Shown here one piece after another: positions 26,816 to 35,457 of a stretch of DNA of 64,000 nt. The DNA is taken from positions 186,001 to 250,000 of the forward strand of contig CANLTZ010000002.1 in the NCBI GenBank assembly GCA_947494145.1, in the 5' to 3' direction. The DNA comes from an uncultured Jannaschia sp. (lineage in GTDB: Bacteria; Pseudomonadota; Alphaproteobacteria; Rhodobacterales; Rhodobacteraceae). Below the pieces are notes generated by a model. It was given only the letters and a program-made list of their open reading frames with translations. It searched no databases and was not told the origin of the DNA. The number at the start of each line of letters is the position of its first letter. The stretch's first letter is position 1. A program made the translations under genes and the position numbers.

Positions 26816-27381
26816 CCGGCGGAATTGGAAAGCGCTTCGAGCGAGATACCCAGATCGGCCACGGCACGTTTCCATTTCAAGGCGTCATCTTGGTCGAAGA
26901 TCAGGTCGGTATCCGCGTTGGCGGTCAGCCAGATATTGTTGGAAAGCTCCGCCTCAAGTTGGCCAGGCCCCCAGCCGCAATAGCCCATGGTCAGCAGGTG
27001 TCGGACGGGCCCTTCGCCGCGGCCCAGCAACGACAGAAGCGTGCGGCTTCCCGTCATCCGTAAGGCGGGCAGGATGCGAAGCGTCTGCGCGCCTTCGTCA
27101 TAGTCGGGCGAATGCAGAACGAAGCCGCGCGTGCCCTCGGCCGGGCCACCGAGACGGATCCGCGTGGCGAAATTGGCTTCCCCGCCATCAAGCCCCAATT
27201 CTGAGAAGAGCCGACGCAATGTCATGTCGGAGGCAGGGCGGTTAACCATCAACCCCATCGCCCCTGCCGGAGAATGGGCGCAAACGAGGACGACAGCACG
27301 CCGAAACGTAGGGTCGACCATGGCGGGCATGGCCACCAAAAGCGTGCCCGTAAGGCCATATTCTAACGTGTCCGAAAACAT
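26806..27381 (-). CDS. YqgE/AlgH family protein
   Basis: A 191-residue UPF0301 protein. It has 'LTGTLLVAMPAMVDPTFRRAVVLVCAHSPAGAMGLMVNRP' (given in pieces; the start of the domain), 'RLGGPAEGTRGFVLHS' and 'MGYCGWGPGQLEAEL', the family hallmarks. The biochemical function is unknown; a link to alginate regulation was proposed in Pseudomonas. The frame is open far upstream, but the ATG at 27381 gives the usual family length. It is divergent from the DsbD-domain gene over an AT-rich 137-base gap, and its end overlaps the sua5-type gene. Confidence 0.93.
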   Translation of the reverse strand: MFSDTLEYGLTGTLLVAMPAMVDPTFRRAVVLVCAHSPAGAMGLMVNRPASDMTLRRLFSELGLDGGEANFATRIRLGGPAEGTRGFVLHSPDYDEGAQTLRILPALRMTGSRTLLSLLGRGEGPVRHLLTMGYCGWGPGQLEAELSNNIWLTANADTDLIFDQDDALKWKRAVADLGISLEALSNSAGHA

Positions 27382-27517
27382 AGACAGTATATATGTCAAT
27401 TTTGCTTTACATACAATGTTTTCCAACGTCGATTTGCACGGATCCGCAATTGCGCGGGGTCGATCGGTGCCGTGTTCTTGATTTCGAATTTCGGAAATCG
27501 CTTGTATATCTCTGCGC

Positions 27518-28315
27518 ATGATCCGGTCCTTTCGCCTTGTCGCGCTGACGGTTGTCGCCGCAGCACTTTCGCCCCTGCCTGCCCAAGCGCAGCTTTCCAG
27601 CATGGCCGAAGCCGTGACCATCGAGCTCATGCCTGGGTGGCGACAGGAAGATGGCAGTCATATCGCGGGGTTACGCGTTTCACTGGAGCCGGGTTGGAAG
27701 ACCTACTGGCGCAGCGCCGGGTCTGCCGGGATCTCCCCGCGGATGGATTGGCGCGGGTCACGGAATGTCCGTTCGGTCACGCCGCTCTGGCCGACGCCCA
27801 GCGTGTTCGGCCCCCCCGGGGCTTTGTCCATCGGCTATGAGACGGATTTTGTTCTTCCCTTGCTGATCCAGACCGACAGCCGTGGACCTGTCCAGCTATC
27901 TGGTCAGTTGGATATCGGGGTCTGTGCCGAGATTTGCGTACCGGCGAGCTTGCGGCTGGCCGGAGAATTGCCGGCCGTGGGCGCGCCCAGCGTAGATCTA
28001 CGCGACGCGTTGTCGGATCGGCCGCAAAATGTGACAGCCAATGTGACTTGCCGACTGGGCGCGACCGAAGACGGCCTGCGCCTGACAGCCGAAACGCGCC
28101 TGCCGTCACAGGGCGGGCAGGAAGCGGTGGTCTTTGAGATACCCGACCCCTCCATCTGGATCGCGGATGCCGTTGTAACCCGCGAGGGTGACCGCCTGAG
28201 CGCTGCGTCGGACCTGTTGGCAGGGGGCGGACCCATGTCGGTGGATCGAGGAGAGGTGCGCATTACGGTGATTGGGCAGGATGGCGCCGTCGAGTTGCAG
28301 GGATGCACCGGATGA
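27518..28315 (+). CDS. periplasmic DsbD N-terminal-domain protein
   Basis: A 265-residue secreted protein with a signal peptide (about 1-24, cutting after PAQA). Two beta-rich halves match the DsbD-alpha/DsbC-type immunoglobulin-like domain: 'LEPGWKTYWRSAGSAGISPRMDW' style opening, then Cys136-x3-Cys140 (GVCAEICVP), the cysteine pair that passes electrons in DsbD. The transmembrane and thioredoxin parts of full DsbD are absent, so it must work with a separate membrane partner such as CcdA/ScsB. It could serve cytochrome c or copper-stress thiol chemistry. It is followed by a short conserved-looking ORF. Confidence 0.85.
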   Translation: MIRSFRLVALTVVAAALSPLPAQAQLSSMAEAVTIELMPGWRQEDGSHIAGLRVSLEPGWKTYWRSAGSAGISPRMDWRGSRNVRSVTPLWPTPSVFGPPGALSIGYETDFVLPLLIQTDSRGPVQLSGQLDIGVCAEICVPASLRLAGELPAVGAPSVDLRDALSDRPQNVTANVTCRLGATEDGLRLTAETRLPSQGGQEAVVFEIPDPSIWIADAVVTREGDRLSAASDLLAGGGPMSVDRGEVRITVIGQDGAVELQGCTG

Positions 28316-28421
28316 CCGGCGTGACCCCGCGTCGCAGGCGAAATTTCGCAAAACTGCGAAGGTTTCCCTTGAAGCCCCCCCAAGCTCGCGCCACCTTCTG
28401 CCGTGTAGAAGGGAGAAAGCG

Positions 28422-28559
28422 ATGACAAAAGCACGCGGCCCCATCGAAAAATTGGCTGACGCCGTGAAGGACAAGTTGTCCGACCTGCTTGGCGCGCTTG
28501 CCCCGCAGCCCGATGCGATTCCGATCCCGGTTCGCCCGGATCGTCGCCCGCCGCGGTAA
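28422..28559 (+). CDS. small hypothetical protein (45 aa)
   Basis: A short protein starting at an ATG with GGGAGA 7 bases upstream: an amphipathic helix (about residues 7-27, IEKLADAVKDKLSDLLGALA) and a Pro/Arg-rich tail ending RPDRRPPR. A clear ribosome site, codon-like composition and a good intrinsic terminator 50 bases after the stop support a real small gene. No family is recognised. The amphipathic helix suggests membrane-surface or partner binding, but that is speculative. Confidence 0.55.
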   Translation: MTKARGPIEKLADAVKDKLSDLLGALAPQPDAIPIPVRPDRRPPR

Positions 28560-28609
28560 GCCGGTCTTCGCCCTGGAGTTGGGCAAACGTCTTGACGTGA
28601 AACGTGTGA

Positions 28610-28639
28610 AGGCGCCTGCGGTCTTGCAGACGCCTTTTT
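28610..28639 (+). terminator. intrinsic terminator after the 45-aa gene
   Basis: AGGCG-c-CTGC (from 28610) pairs with GCAG-a-CGCCT around GGTCTT, followed by five T residues ending at 28639. It closes the DsbD-domain/small-protein transcript. Confidence 0.8.
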
Positions 28640-28972
28640 GTCTGCTTGGCGCTTCTCGGAGGGTAAGCTGTGTCAGCCTCACCAAAGGGTGCTGAAGCCC
28701 AGTATCGAGATGGGTAACATGCGGACCACGGTCTGATACCGGCAACCACGTCCAGATGTTACCGCAGCGCCCCTTGACCCTAAGTCAGATCTTGTGGGCG
28801 CAGGGACTTCCCCGGTCCGGCGATCCTGTTGGGCTTGGTGCCACGCTCCGGCAGAGCGATGACCGGATCGCCATCGAACGCGCCAAGTCACTGACCCGCT
28901 CGCCGCATCACATCCCATCATTGGACCGGTTTCAAAACCGCTCAACCAGCCATAGCTTTGAAACCCGCCCCT
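28640..28972. other. 333-base gap, no gene recognised
   Basis: Between the terminator and the NUDIX gene end. Short open frames exist on both strands but show no codon bias, ribosome site or recognisable motif. A segment near 28918-28960 (GGACCGGTTTCAAAACCGCT) superficially recalls a tRNA anticodon stem, but no tRNA folds around it. Confidence 0.5.
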
Positions 28973-29437
28973 TCAGGACGCGGCCTTGCGCAGCATGGGC
29001 CCGGCAATCGGTGCCTTCTTCGGCTTCACAATGAGGGAGCGGAGCATCTCAGCCAAGTCGGCTTCATCCACCTTCTGGGCCGCTTTGCGAAGCGGGAACC
29101 AGCGGCGCTTCCGCTCATCCATTTCCTTCCAATCGTCTTTCAGCTTGTCGACGATCATCGGATAGACCTGAACGATGCAAAGCTGCGTCGTCCCGTCATC
29201 CATCCGTTTGTCATAGCTGTACGTGCCAAAGACTTCTTTGGCGATGTGTCCCTTGGCGCCCGCTTCTTCCAGCGCTTCGATAGCGGCGGCGGCCCAAGGG
29301 TCCACACCCTTCATTGTCCAGCCCTTCGGGACGATCCAACGGCCTGTATCGCGCGAGGTGATCATCAACACTTCGACTTCGTCGTCGTCATTCCAGCGCA
29401 GCGGAAGGGCTGCGATCTGTTTCTTCGCATTCTTCAT
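28973..29437 (-). CDS. NUDIX hydrolase (diphosphoinositol-polyphosphate phosphatase-like)
   Basis: A 154-residue NUDIX-fold protein. The box reads 'GWTMKGVDPWAAAAIEALEEAGAKG': the C-terminal EAxEEAG part with metal-binding glutamates is intact, while the first Glu of the classic G-x5-E is replaced, as in the DIPP-like branch common in rhizobia and roseobacters. Start 'MKNAKKQIAALPLRW' at 29437 is the usual start of that branch. The substrate could be a dinucleoside polyphosphate or similar; not determinable here. It lies downstream of gph with a 112-base gap. Confidence 0.88.
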   Translation of the reverse strand: MKNAKKQIAALPLRWNDDDEVEVLMITSRDTGRWIVPKGWTMKGVDPWAAAAIEALEEAGAKGHIAKEVFGTYSYDKRMDDGTTQLCIVQVYPMIVDKLKDDWKEMDERKRRWFPLRKAAQKVDEADLAEMLRSLIVKPKKAPIAGPMLRKAAS

Positions 29438-29549
29438 TGTCTTTGCCTCTGTCGCGCCCGATCTGTCGCGGGCGTCGTTGGTACACAAAATATCACTCCA
29501 ATATCTGGTCGTTATTCCATGGAAGCGAATCGGTTGCAAATTGCCTAAG

Positions 29550-30212
29550 TCATTTTTGTGTCAATAATCCTAACAATTCAGCAACATTTGAAAGCTCTAC
29601 CCGTGGGGCGGTGTCCGGTAAGGGCGTGTGGGCATAGCCCCAGCTGAGGTGGATGTAGGGCAGGCCAGCGGCTTGGGCAGTGGCGCAGTCGACGGCGGAA
29701 TCACCCACGAACAGCGCCTCATTAGCCATGCAGCCTAATTGTGCCAGCGCGTGCGACAAAGGCGCAGGGTCCGGTTTACGGTTGGGCAGCGTGTCGCCGC
29801 CCACGATGGTCGCGAAAGGGCCCAGCTTGAGCGCGTTGACCACCTGGCGGGCGGGCGCTTCGGGTTTATTGGTGCACAGACCCATGGCAATGCCGCGCGC
29901 ATCAAGGGCCGCTAACGTGTCACGCACGCCCGGGAAGACGGTGACCCCGTTGACCGGGTCGGCGTTGTAGATCGCGGTGAAGCGGGCCAATGCCGCGTCT
30001 TGCAGGGCCGGATCGGCACCGGCCCAATGCAGACACCGCGCCACCAGCGTCGGCACGCCGTTGCCCACAAAGCCGGTGACCGTCGCCAGGTCGGGCTGGG
30101 GCAAGGCCAGCCCATCCAGCATCGCACAGACGGAAACGTGCAAGGACGGCGCGCTGTCGATCAACGTGCCGTCCAAGTCAAACAGGACGGCACGGGGGCT
30201 GAGCGGCGTCAC
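29550..30212 (-). CDS. gph: phosphoglycolate phosphatase (HAD family)
   Basis: A 220-residue HAD-superfamily hydrolase with motif I 'VLFDLDGTLIDSAP' (nucleophile and acid aspartates), motif II 'LCTNKPEAPARQVV', the Lys motif 'LPNRKPDPAPL' and motif IV 'ALFVGDSAVDCATA'. These match Gph/CbbZ-type phosphatases that clear 2-phosphoglycolate from DNA repair or Rubisco oxygenation. Its start overlaps the end of the molybdenum oxidoreductase gene by 4 bases, so translation is coupled. Assignment to phosphoglycolate rather than another sugar phosphate is by family resemblance. Confidence 0.9.
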   Translation of the reverse strand: MTPLSPRAVLFDLDGTLIDSAPSLHVSVCAMLDGLALPQPDLATVTGFVGNGVPTLVARCLHWAGADPALQDAALARFTAIYNADPVNGVTVFPGVRDTLAALDARGIAMGLCTNKPEAPARQVVNALKLGPFATIVGGDTLPNRKPDPAPLSHALAQLGCMANEALFVGDSAVDCATAQAAGLPYIHLSWGYAHTPLPDTAPRVELSNVAELLGLLTQK

Positions 30213-32443
30213 GCGAAGTCGACGTCGCGGGCAAATGGCATCTGGCGCAGGCGCTGGCCGGTGGCAGCAAAGATAGCGTTGCCCAGTGCGGGCGCGGCAG
30301 GGGGCAGCCCCGGCTCACCCGCGCCGCGGATGTCTCCGGTCGTGCCCAGCCCGCGCACTTGGACGCGAGGCACCTGCCATTGGCGCATGCCTTCATAGCC
30401 GTCGTAGTTCCATTGCTCGGGCGCGTGGTCGGCGAATGTGATTTCCGAGAACATGGCGTGGCTCAGCCCGAAAAGCGCGCCGCCGGAAAGCTGCGCATCA
30501 AGGTTCACGGGGTCGAGGACGCGGCCCACTTCGGCGGCGATCCAGACGTCTGTCAGGCGCAGGCCCGCATCGGTTTGTTCGACCTCGACGATCTGGGCGC
30601 AAGGCACGCCGAAGGAAAAGGCGAAGCCCACGCCGCGTCCGCGCCCCGGCCCCGGCTGTGGCCCGTCCCAAGACGCCATCTCGGCCGCGGCCTCCAACAC
30701 GCCGCGCGATGGCGCGTGGTGTAGAAGGCGCAGGCGTTCGGCCACCGGATCGGCGCCCGCCTGATGGATCAGCTCATCCAGCAAGGTCTCGAAGAAGAAG
30801 CCGTTATGGGACGCCCCCACCGACCGCCAGGACGAGACCGGGATGGTGGCGGGCACGCGCACACCTGTTACCCGCCGGTCGGGGATGGCATAGGGCGCGT
30901 CCCAGGCGGCGGCGACAATGGCCACGTCGGGCCCCATGACCGGAAAGCCCAGCCGCCCCACCTGGCTTTCGGCCACGGATTGCGCGGCGATGGTCAGATC
31001 CAGGCTGCGCACCTGGCCGCCTTCGGTCGTGCCGGCGCCCCGCGCGATGGCCATGGGGCGCAGGAAGGGATGGGTCATGTCCTGTTCGCGCGACCAGGTC
31101 ATGCGCACGGGGCGACCCGGATGCTGCATGGCGATTTCGGCTGTCTGGGTGACCCACAGGAATTCCAGGCGATGCCCGAAGCTGCCGCCGGATTGTAGGT
31201 TATGGACCTCGACCTGCTCGGTATCCTGCCCGGTGACCTTGGCCACTTGCTGCGCCACGAAAGTGGGCGCCTGGTGGGCCGTCCAGACCTGCGTGCGCTC
31301 GGGCGTGTAAAGCACCGTGGCGTTCGCAGGCTCCAACGGGGCGTGGTGCAGGAAGGGCACGCGGTATTCGGTGTCCAGACGCGTGCCCGGCGCGGCGTCC
31401 ACGTCGCCTTCGTCGGTGAAGCGGCTGTCGCGGTCGCCACTGTCCAAAGCGGCCTCGTGCAGCGCCCAGAGGCCATCGTTATCAGCTGGCCCGTCTTGCG
31501 GTCCCCAATCGAAGCGGATGGTCTGGGCCGCCTTGATGGCGCGCCAGGTATTGTCTGCCACCACGGCGGCGCCGTCGGTGATGGCGTAGATGGCGACGAT
31601 GCCGGGCATGGCCTCGGCCTCAGCTACGTCCATCGACGCCATGCCGCCGCCCAGTACCGGGTTCGTCACCACCGTCGCATGCAGCATATCTGGCAGAGTA
31701 ACGTCCGTGCCATAGCGCGCGGTGCCGGTGGATTTCGCCACGATATCGGTGCGCCGCATGGGCTTGCCCAAGGCGCGCCATTGGGCAGGGTCGCGCAGCG
31801 GGGCCTCGATTGGCTCCAATGCGGCGGCGTCCGCGGCCAGTTCCGTGTAGGGGAGGCGCGTGCCGTCGGGCGCAATGACGTGGCCGTCTTCGGTGGAAAG
31901 CGCGTCGCGCTCCACGCCCAATCGCTGGGCCACGGCTTCCTTCAACGTCTCCCGCGCGGACGCCCCGGCGGCGCGCAGCTTGTCATAGGCGTCGGGCACG
32001 GTGGTGGACCCGCCCGTTAGGTGCAGGCCGGTGAACTTGCCGATCACATCCGAGGCAGCGCGGCCCGTGCGGGCGACGAAGCCGTCATCCCAGGCGGCCA
32101 GCGGGAAGCCCTCGGCCGACACCTTGCCGTTGTAGTAGGCCGATGAAGCAGGCCCGAACGAGGTGCGTACAACGCTTGGATCCACATCCAATTCTTCGGC
32201 CAGCAGATGGGCCTGGATGGACACGGCGCCCTGGCCCACATCGGCGCGGGGCGTGATCAGCGTGATCCCATCGGCGTCGATCAGCACATAGGGGTTCAGC
32301 GTGGCCGCGCCCTCGGGCAGATCGGCCAGCAGCGGGTTTTCAACGTCGCGGCGATAGGCCCAGACCCCGAAGGCCACGCCGCCCGCAATGGCGGCCGAGC
32401 CGATCAGGAAGGTGCGGCGGGCGATGGTGCGAAGCTTGCCCAT
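30209..32443 (-). CDS. molybdopterin-binding aldehyde/isoquinoline-type oxidoreductase, large subunit
   Basis: A 744-residue xanthine-oxidase-family molybdenum subunit of the periplasmic (IorB-like) branch. A twin-arginine signal is at the N terminus (IARRTFLIGSAAIAGGVAFG, with RR near residue 8-9), so the folded enzyme is exported. Moco-binding motifs include 'QSGGSFGHRLEF' and, at the C terminus, 'AGEPGLPPAAPALGNAIF' with the catalytic Glu. No FAD subunit is encoded nearby, consistent with electrons leaving through the 2Fe-2S subunit to a cytochrome. The substrate is unknown: aldehydes or N-heterocycles. I chose the ATG at 32443, which overlaps the small-subunit stop. Confidence 0.9.
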   Translation of the reverse strand: MGKLRTIARRTFLIGSAAIAGGVAFGVWAYRRDVENPLLADLPEGAATLNPYVLIDADGITLITPRADVGQGAVSIQAHLLAEELDVDPSVVRTSFGPASSAYYNGKVSAEGFPLAAWDDGFVARTGRAASDVIGKFTGLHLTGGSTTVPDAYDKLRAAGASARETLKEAVAQRLGVERDALSTEDGHVIAPDGTRLPYTELAADAAALEPIEAPLRDPAQWRALGKPMRRTDIVAKSTGTARYGTDVTLPDMLHATVVTNPVLGGGMASMDVAEAEAMPGIVAIYAITDGAAVVADNTWRAIKAAQTIRFDWGPQDGPADNDGLWALHEAALDSGDRDSRFTDEGDVDAAPGTRLDTEYRVPFLHHAPLEPANATVLYTPERTQVWTAHQAPTFVAQQVAKVTGQDTEQVEVHNLQSGGSFGHRLEFLWVTQTAEIAMQHPGRPVRMTWSREQDMTHPFLRPMAIARGAGTTEGGQVRSLDLTIAAQSVAESQVGRLGFPVMGPDVAIVAAAWDAPYAIPDRRVTGVRVPATIPVSSWRSVGASHNGFFFETLLDELIHQAGADPVAERLRLLHHAPSRGVLEAAAEMASWDGPQPGPGRGRGVGFAFSFGVPCAQIVEVEQTDAGLRLTDVWIAAEVGRVLDPVNLDAQLSGGALFGLSHAMFSEITFADHAPEQWNYDGYEGMRQWQVPRVQVRGLGTTGDIRGAGEPGLPPAAPALGNAIFAATGQRLRQMPFARDVDFA

Positions 32444-32901
32444 TACGCGCCCTCCGCCTGGGCGGCGCGGCGGATGGCGGCGCGGATACGGGGATAACTG
32501 GCGCAGCGGCACAGATTGCCAGACATGGCGTCGTCAATATCTTCATCCGTCGGGTTGGGCGTGGTGCGGAGCAGATCCACCGCCTGCATGATCTGGCCCG
32601 ATTGGCAGTAGCCGCATTGCGCGACCTGTTCCTCGATCCAAGCCTTTTGGACGGGATGGGGCGCCTCGGGCGTGCCCAGCCCTTCGACGGTGGTCACCTC
32701 GGCCCCGTCCAAATCGCCCGCTTGCACCTGGCAGGACCGCACCGCCACGCCGTCCAGCAGCACCGTGCAGGCGCCGCAGGCGGCGATGCCGCAGCCATAT
32801 TTCGGACCCAGAATCCCCAGCTCATCGCGCAGAAGCCACAAAAGCGGCATGTCGGGTTCGACCTCGATCTGGTGGGATGTTCCGTTGACGGTGACTTGCA
32901 T
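32443..32901 (-). CDS. (2Fe-2S)-binding small subunit of the molybdenum oxidoreductase
   Basis: A 152-residue protein with two 2Fe-2S clusters. The plant-ferredoxin-type set is '[17 protein letters not shown]...RSC' near residues 36-60, and the helical set is '[11 protein letters not shown]' plus '[11 protein letters not shown]'. There is no export signal, so it is expected to travel with the TAT-tagged large subunit. Stop and start of the two genes overlap by one base. It is upstream of the large-subunit and gph genes, forming a three-gene coupled unit, and divergent from the PhyH gene. Confidence 0.94.
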   Translation of the reverse strand: MQVTVNGTSHQIEVEPDMPLLWLLRDELGILGPKYGCGIAACGACTVLLDGVAVRSCQVQAGDLDGAEVTTVEGLGTPEAPHPVQKAWIEEQVAQCGYCQSGQIMQAVDLLRTTPNPTDEDIDDAMSGNLCRCASYPRIRAAIRRAAQAEGA

Positions 32902-33008
32902 GGGGCCTCCGGTTGGCGTTGCCTCGCGGTCTGTTATGTAAGGGCTTTAGCGCACAGATGCGACACCCGTCTCTGGACGGGACGCAACGTCTGGGGCAGG
33001 GATGGAGG

Positions 33009-33806
33009 ATGACCACCTTGACCCGCCTGCCCGAGACGCTTTGCGCCGATTTCGCCCGTGATGGCGCCGTTTGCCTGCGCGGCCTCTTCGCCGACCATGT
33101 GGGGGCCTTGCGCGACGGTGTCGCCCAGAACATGGCCGCCCCCGGCCCCCATGCGGCGGAAAACACCGTGACGGGTGAGGCGGGCCGCTTCTTTGACGAC
33201 TACGTCAATTGGACGCGTATCCCCGCCTTCGAGGCCGCCGCACGCGACCCAGCGATTGCGGCTGCGGCCGCTGATCTGATGGGTTCGGACGCGGTGCAGT
33301 TGTTCCACGACCACGTTCTGGTCAAAGAGCCCGGAACAACGCGCGCCACGCCCTGGCACCAGGATGGGCCCTATTACTTCGTCGGCGGGCGTCAGAATGT
33401 GAGCTTCTGGGTGCCGCTCGACCCGGTGGGCGCGGCGACCTTGCGGTTGGTGGCGGGCTCTCACCTTTGGGACAAGCCAGTCTTGCCCACCCGCTGGCTG
33501 TCGCAGGAGGCGTTCTTTCCCGGCGACTATCGGCCCGTGCCCGACCCCGATGCGGAGGACATGCGCGTGCTGGAATGGGCGTTGGAGCCTGGGGACGCGG
33601 TGGCATTTTCCTTCGCCGCGCTGCACGGCGCGCGCGGCAACCGCGCGTCGGCCCGCCGCCGGGCCTTTTCGCTGCGGTATGTGGGCGACGATGCGCGGGT
33701 CGTGGACCGCCCCCGCCCCACATCTCCGCCATTTCCTGGCCATGGTATGGCTGCCGGGGATCGCCTGCGCGAAGATTGGTTCCCCGTCGTCTGGAGGCGT
33801 CCATGA
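33009..33806 (+). CDS. phytanoyl-CoA dioxygenase (PhyH) family protein
   Basis: A 265-residue Fe(II)/2-oxoglutarate dioxygenase-fold protein. The iron ligands His-x-Asp are in 'TPWHQDGPYYFVGG', the distal His is in 'AALHGARGN', and an Arg follows (NRASARRRAF) that would bind 2-oxoglutarate. GGAGG precedes the ATG at 33009. The stop overlaps the start of the ureidoglycine aminohydrolase gene (ATGA), so it is co-translated with ureide genes. Members hydroxylate a wide range of small molecules; the link to purine breakdown is by position only. Confidence 0.88.
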   Translation: MTTLTRLPETLCADFARDGAVCLRGLFADHVGALRDGVAQNMAAPGPHAAENTVTGEAGRFFDDYVNWTRIPAFEAAARDPAIAAAAADLMGSDAVQLFHDHVLVKEPGTTRATPWHQDGPYYFVGGRQNVSFWVPLDPVGAATLRLVAGSHLWDKPVLPTRWLSQEAFFPGDYRPVPDPDAEDMRVLEWALEPGDAVAFSFAALHGARGNRASARRRAFSLRYVGDDARVVDRPRPTSPPFPGHGMAAGDRLREDWFPVVWRRP

Positions 33807-34612
33807 CCCCCGGTGGCCTGCCCCCGCAATCGGCGCTGATGACTCAGCGTGCCGTCTTTACCGACGCCTATGCCGTCATCCCGCGGGGTTGCATGACGGA
33901 TATCGTGACGTCTTTCCTGCCGGGCTGGCGCGGCATGCGCATGTGGATATTGGCCCGGCCCCTTACCGGCTTTTCGGAGACGTTTTCCCACTACCTGGTG
34001 GAGCTTGAGGCCGGTGGCGGCAGCGACGCGCCCGAAATCGACGGGGCGGCGCAAGCGGTCCTGTACGTGGTCGCGGGGCACCTTTCGCTGGTGCTGGACG
34101 GAACCACCTCTGCACTCGGGCCCGGAGGCTATGCCTACATTCCTCCCGGCGCCGATTGGTCCGTAACAGCCCAGGACGCCGCGCGTTTCCACTGGATCCG
34201 CAAGCGCTGGCAACCGGCGCCGGGGGTGTCTGCCCCCACCGCCTTCGTGACGCACGAGGCCAAGGGCACCGTGATCGAGATGCCGGACACCGATGGCCGC
34301 TGGGCCACGACCCGTTTCGTCGACCCAGCCGATATGGCCCATGATTTCCATGTAAACATCGTCACCTTCCAACCCGGCGGCACCATCCCCTTCGAAGAAA
34401 CCCATGTCATGGAGCACGGTCTCTTCGTCCTGGAAGGCAAGGCCGTCTACCGGCTGAACCGCGACTGGGTCGAGGTGGAAGCAGGCGATTTCATGTGGTT
34501 ACGGGCGTTCTGCCCCCAGGCGTGCTATGCAGGCGGGCCGGGGGCGTTTCGCTATTTGCTCTATAAGGATGTGAACCGCCATGCGGGCCTGAGCGGCACG
34601 TTTGGGGGATGA
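33803..34612 (+). CDS. (S)-ureidoglycine aminohydrolase
   Basis: A 269-residue bicupin that releases ammonia from (S)-ureidoglycine to give (S)-ureidoglycolate, a late step of purine catabolism. The C-terminal cupin holds the Mn-binding set 'FEETHVMEHGLFVLEG' (Glu, His, His) plus Gln in 'AFCPQACYAG'. The N-terminal cupin 'LYVVAGHLSLVLDG...LGPGGYAYIPPGADW' lacks metal ligands, as in known family members. It is coupled to the PhyH gene by a 4-base overlap and followed in 25 bases by uraH, which supports the pathway assignment. Confidence 0.9.
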   Translation: MTPGGLPPQSALMTQRAVFTDAYAVIPRGCMTDIVTSFLPGWRGMRMWILARPLTGFSETFSHYLVELEAGGGSDAPEIDGAAQAVLYVVAGHLSLVLDGTTSALGPGGYAYIPPGADWSVTAQDAARFHWIRKRWQPAPGVSAPTAFVTHEAKGTVIEMPDTDGRWATTRFVDPADMAHDFHVNIVTFQPGGTIPFEETHVMEHGLFVLEGKAVYRLNRDWVEVEAGDFMWLRAFCPQACYAGGPGAFRYLLYKDVNRHAGLSGTFGG

Positions 34613-34637
34613 AGGATTTGGCTAGGGGACGACGCTG

Positions 34638-34979
34638 ATGGCAGGCTATCTGACAACACATGTGCTTGATACGGCACGAGGAATGCCCGCTGCAGGACTG
34701 CGGGTTGAGCTATTCCGGAACGGCACCCGCTTGGCCGAAAGGGTCACCAACGCCGATGGCCGCACCGACACGCCCATTCTGGGGCAAGACGCATTTCAGA
34801 TCGGGTCTTATGAATTGGTCTTCCATGCGGGCGATTGGCTGCGCGCCCAGCGGCTGGTGTCGGGCGATGTGCTGTTTCTCGACCAAATCCCCCTCCGCTT
34901 CGGGCTGTCTGAGGACGCCCATTTCCACGTGCCGCTTCTGCTGAGCCCGTATGGCTATTCGACATATCGAGGAAGTTGA
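34638..34979 (+). CDS. uraH: 5-hydroxyisourate hydrolase
   Basis: A 113-residue transthyretin-related protein hydrolysing 5-hydroxyisourate to OHCU after urate oxidation. It has the N-terminal '[14 protein letters not shown]' with the catalytic His, a central 'VTNADGRTD' and '[10 protein letters not shown]', and the diagnostic C-terminal Tyr-Arg-Gly-Ser. Length is normal, with no signal peptide. It acts on the product of PuuD encoded 0.5 kb downstream. Its stop overlaps the start of the following unknown gene by one base. Confidence 0.96.
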   Translation: MAGYLTTHVLDTARGMPAAGLRVELFRNGTRLAERVTNADGRTDTPILGQDAFQIGSYELVFHAGDWLRAQRLVSGDVLFLDQIPLRFGLSEDAHFHVPLLLSPYGYSTYRGS

Positions 34980-35449
34980 TGGGGCCCGTCCTGACAGATT
35001 GGCTGAGGGAGATCCGTCGGAATGTGACGTTTCTCCTCCTCATCGCGGCGTGTGTCTCAGCCGTCGCAGCGGGGGCGAAGGCGATCCACCATCTGGTATG
35101 GACCGCACCCATTGAGGCAAACCTGTTGGCGATGCGTCCCACGGGCCTTGAAGCGGCTGTTCTTTCCGATTGGAATTGCGACTGCGCACCGGGACCCGGC
35201 GGCCATGAAGCCGCGCTGGTCCTCTTTCACGTGGACGGCCTGTCCACGCGAACGTTGGCCGCGGCGGGATGGACGGCTGGGCCACGCGATGGAGCATATG
35301 CACGCGATTGGGCCCGCAAAAGAGGCAACCCGCCTTTTCCGGATGGTGTAAGCGCAGATTGGAAAGGTGATTTCTGGCTTCAACGCGGCAGGAACACGTA
35401 CCTTGCGAATGTCACCAATGGCCAGGTTCTGATGGCATTTCACGACTAA
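34979..35449 (+). CDS. unknown membrane-anchored protein in the urate operon
   Basis: A 156-residue protein with one N-terminal membrane helix (about residues 17-36, TFLLLIAACVSAVAAGAKAI) and a soluble, probably periplasmic part with 'SDWNCDCAPGPGGHEAALVLFHVDG' pieces, a C-x-C pair and aromatic-rich 'GDFWLQRGRNTYLANV'. No family is recognised. It is translationally coupled to uraH (TGATG) and only 8 bases before puuD, so it probably serves urate oxidation or its electron path. The CxC could bind metal or act in thiol chemistry. Confidence 0.7.
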   Translation: MGPVLTDWLREIRRNVTFLLLIAACVSAVAAGAKAIHHLVWTAPIEANLLAMRPTGLEAAVLSDWNCDCAPGPGGHEAALVLFHVDGLSTRTLAAAGWTAGPRDGAYARDWARKRGNPPFPDGVSADWKGDFWLQRGRNTYLANVTNGQVLMAFHD

Positions 35450-35457
35450 GGATCGAC

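Noticed and set aside
28910-28965. tRNA-Ser-like anticodon arm
   Set aside because: Only the arm GGTTTCAAAACC fits; no acceptor stem, D-arm or T-loop (GTTCGAA) can be placed around it.
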